Shown one piece after another: positions 4,956 through 6,375 of a DNA stretch of 6,375 bases. The notes under the pieces were generated by a model. It was given only the letters and a program-made list of their open reading frames with translations. It made no database searches and had not been told where the DNA came from. Made by a program: the position numbers and the translations under genes. Source of the DNA: Acidimicrobiia bacterium. GTDB taxonomy: Bacteria > Actinomycetota > Acidimicrobiia > IMCC26256 > JAENVU01. The stretch lies in contig JANYLF010000107.1 in the NCBI GenBank assembly GCA_025357995.1, positions 1 through 6,375 of the forward strand, given 5' to 3'. The stretch's first letter is position 1. Each line of letters starts with the position of its first letter.

Positions 4956-5939
4956 ATGACCACCGCCGTGCGCAACGACTGGACCATCGCCGAGATTGGC
5001 GAGCTGTTCGAGCGGCCGCTCCTCGACCTCGTGCGCGACGCCGGCGCGGTGCATGCCGAGTTCCACGACCCGGCCGTCGTGCACGTGAATCAGTTGCTCT
5101 CCATCAAGACGGGTGCCTGTCCCGAAGACTGTGGGTACTGCTCGCAGTCGGTGCACAACAACACGGGCGTGAAGCCCGAGCCGCTGATGCAAATCGACGA
5201 GGTGGTCCGTACCGCGAAACGCGCGCAGGCCAACGGTGTGACCCGGTTCTGCATGGGCGCGGCGTGGCGCGACGTGAAGGACAACGCACAGTTCGATCGG
5301 GTCGTGGAGATCGTGCGCGAGGTGAGCGCGCTCGGCCTGGAGACGTGCGTGACGCTCGGCATGATGAATGCAGAACAAGCGAAGCGCCTCGAAGGTGCTG
5401 GTTTGTATGCCTACAACCACAACCTCGACACGTCGCCCGAGTACTACGACAAAGTCATCACCACCCGCACCTACCAAGACCGGCTCGACACCATCGCCGC
5501 CGTGCGCGAGACGAGCATCACCGTGTGCTGTGGCGGGATCATCGGGATGGGTGAGACCACGGACGATCGCGTGTCGTTCTTGCACCAACTCGCCACCCTC
5601 GACCCCCACCCCGATTCTGTGCCGATCAACGTGTTGTCACGCGTGCCGGGCACGCCGTTGGAGAATGCTCCCGATGTGAACGCCGACGAGACCATTCGCA
5701 TGATTGCGACTGCGCGCATCCTCATGCCCGCGTCGGTAGTGCGGATCGCGGCCGGCCGCCACCTCATGAGCTTCTCGGATCAGGCGATGTGCTTCATGGC
5801 CGGCGCGAACTCCATCTTCACGAGCGAGCGCAACATCATGCTCACCGATACCACGCCATGCGCCGACCACGCGTCGGACCGCGCCATGCTCGCGGCAATG
5901 GGATTGCGGGCGCGAGTGTTGGAGCCGGTCGATGCTTGA
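4956..5939 (+). CDS. bioB: Biotin synthase (radical SAM), E. coli sequence type, 327 aa
   Basis: Catalyses the last step of biotin synthesis, inserting sulphur into dethiobiotin with radical S-adenosylmethionine chemistry in the cytoplasm. The radical SAM motif C-P-E-D-C-G-Y-C (Cys 55, 59, 62) binds the [4Fe-4S] cluster. The sulphur-donating [2Fe-2S] cluster ligands are all present: Cys 99 (R-F-C-M-G-A-A-W), Cys 131 (E-T-C-V-T-L-G), Cys 191 (T-V-C-C-G-G-I) and Arg 263 (V-V-R-I-A-A-G-R). Other hallmarks are Y-N-H-N-L-D-T-S-P-E-Y-Y, T-T-R-T-Y-Q-D-R-L-D-T, S-V-P-I-N and A-M-C-F-M-A-G-A-N-S-I-F. The length fits the family. The start is ATG 4956, where family similarity begins (W-T-I-A-E-I-G-E-L-F); the reading frame extends 45 codons further upstream, but that part is the GNAT gene in another frame. 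It lacks neighbours bioA, bioD or bioF in view. Its sequence is closer to E. coli BioB than to the mycobacterial type. Confidence 0.97.
   Translation: MTTAVRNDWTIAEIGELFERPLLDLVRDAGAVHAEFHDPAVVHVNQLLSIKTGACPEDCGYCSQSVHNNTGVKPEPLMQIDEVVRTAKRAQANGVTRFCMGAAWRDVKDNAQFDRVVEIVREVSALGLETCVTLGMMNAEQAKRLEGAGLYAYNHNLDTSPEYYDKVITTRTYQDRLDTIAAVRETSITVCCGGIIGMGETTDDRVSFLHQLATLDPHPDSVPINVLSRVPGTPLENAPDVNADETIRMIATARILMPASVVRIAAGRHLMSFSDQAMCFMAGANSIFTSERNIMLTDTTPCADHASDRAMLAAMGLRARVLEPVDA
5921..5924 (+). promoter_or_regulatory. Shine-Dalgarno of the SRPBCC gene, inside the bioB end
   Basis: GGAG lies seven bases before the ATG at 5932 and inside the last codons of bioB. It supports that ATG over the later in-frame ATG at 5956 and implies expression together with bioB. 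Confidence 0.55.
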
Positions 5940-6375
5940 TCGCGTCACCGACCGGATGACGGATTCCGTCACCGTGCACATGGCGGCCACGCCGACGGCA
6001 GTGTGGGAGCTCGTGAGCGACGTGACCAAGATCGGCCGATACAGCCCGGAGACGTTCGATGCCGAGTGGCTCGACGGCGCCACCGGACCTGCCGTCGGTG
6101 CCAAGTTCCGCGGCCACGTGAAGCGCAACGGTCGGGGGCCCACGTACTGGGCCGGTTGCGTCGTGACCGAGTGCGAACCGGGTCGGGTGTTCGAGTTCGG
6201 CGTCGGCGAACCCGGCAAGGCGCTCAACACGTGGCGCTACGAACTCGCGCCCGCGGGCGATGGCACCGACGTGACCGAGTCGTTCACCCTCACGCCCAAG
6301 CTCGGTCTGCAGGTGTACTGGGTGCTGCTGGGATGGGCGCGTGGACCCACCAATCGCAACGGCATGCGCACCACC
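5932..6375 (+). CDS. SRPBCC (START-like/polyketide cyclase) family protein, 3' end outside window
   Basis: The frame starts at ATG 5932 and stays open to the window end, giving 148 residues without a stop. The opening (V-T-V-H-M-A-A-T-P-T-A-V-W-E-L-V-S-D, residues 13-30) is the standard first strand and helix of the SRPBCC fold. V-T-K-I-G-R-Y-S-P-E and A-E-W-L-D-G follow, then G-P-A-V-G-A-K-F-R-G and the strand C-V-V-T-E-C-E-P-G-R-V-F-E-F. Later come W-R-Y-E-L-A-P-A-G-D-G-T-D-V-T-E-S and the start of a C-terminal helix. This helix-grip fold makes a deep hydrophobic pocket for lipids, polyketides or other ligands; some members are cyclases or hydrolase-like, and many have no known role. It overlaps the bioB stop by 8 bases, so the two are likely co-translated. 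A ligand link to biotin or its pimeloyl precursors is only a guess. Confidence 0.88.
   Translation, partial: MLDRVTDRMTDSVTVHMAATPTAVWELVSDVTKIGRYSPETFDAEWLDGATGPAVGAKFRGHVKRNGRGPTYWAGCVVTECEPGRVFEFGVGEPGKALNTWRYELAPAGDGTDVTESFTLTPKLGLQVYWVLLGWARGPTNRNGMRTT

Noticed and set aside
4947..5609. Minus-strand open frame (220 codons) opposite bioB
   Set aside because: His/Val/Arg-rich mirror of bioB without a domain; bioB on the plus strand has all its catalytic residues.

Overview
The window is dense, GC-rich bacterial chromosome with no mobile element, CRISPR array or RNA gene that I can see. Three things suggest a high-GC actinomycete: the base composition, the heavy use of GTG starts and apparent leaderless starts, and two secreted lipoproteins whose lipobox is followed by a Thr/Ser-rich linker. 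Such linkers are frequent in Acidimicrobiia, so an uncultured Acidimicrobiia-like actinomycete is my best guess. This is inference from style, not from a marker gene.

Layout. (1) Positions 1-438 (+) hold the C-terminal end of a GGDEF diguanylate cyclase that begins upstream of the window. (2) Positions 442-1059 (-) hold a GNAT N-acetyltransferase that converges on the cyclase with a 3-base gap. (3) Positions 1114-3317 (-) form a two-gene operon. A six-bladed Kelch-type lipoprotein comes first, followed by a seven-bladed YVTN/YncE-type lipoprotein, joined by an ATGA stop/start overlap. (4) Positions 3318-3476 are the divergent intergenic region. (5) Positions 3477-6375 (+) are a tightly packed run: rsgA (ribosome-assembly GTPase), a small GNAT acetyltransferase (ATGA overlap), bioB (biotin synthase, 31-base gap), and an SRPBCC/START-like protein (8-base overlap) that runs off the window end.

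How the genes fit together. The two lipoproteins look like a co-translated pair of extracytoplasmic beta-propellers of unknown function. They are the least explained part of the window. The plus-strand run mixes 30S ribosome maturation, acetylation, biotin synthesis and a ligand-binding fold. The overlaps argue for co-expression, but a shared pathway is not evident. No other biotin gene (bioA, bioD, bioF) is in view. BioB is of the Escherichia coli sequence type rather than the type found in Mycobacterium.

Smaller signals: two candidate leaderless promoters with the same geometry (TANNNT, 8 bases, start codon) ahead of the first GNAT gene and bioB; an imperfect inverted repeat overlapping one of them; and an exact 11-bp tandem duplication inside the linker of the YVTN lipoprotein. 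I found no clearly novel multi-gene system. The paired propeller lipoproteins are the best candidate for something undescribed.
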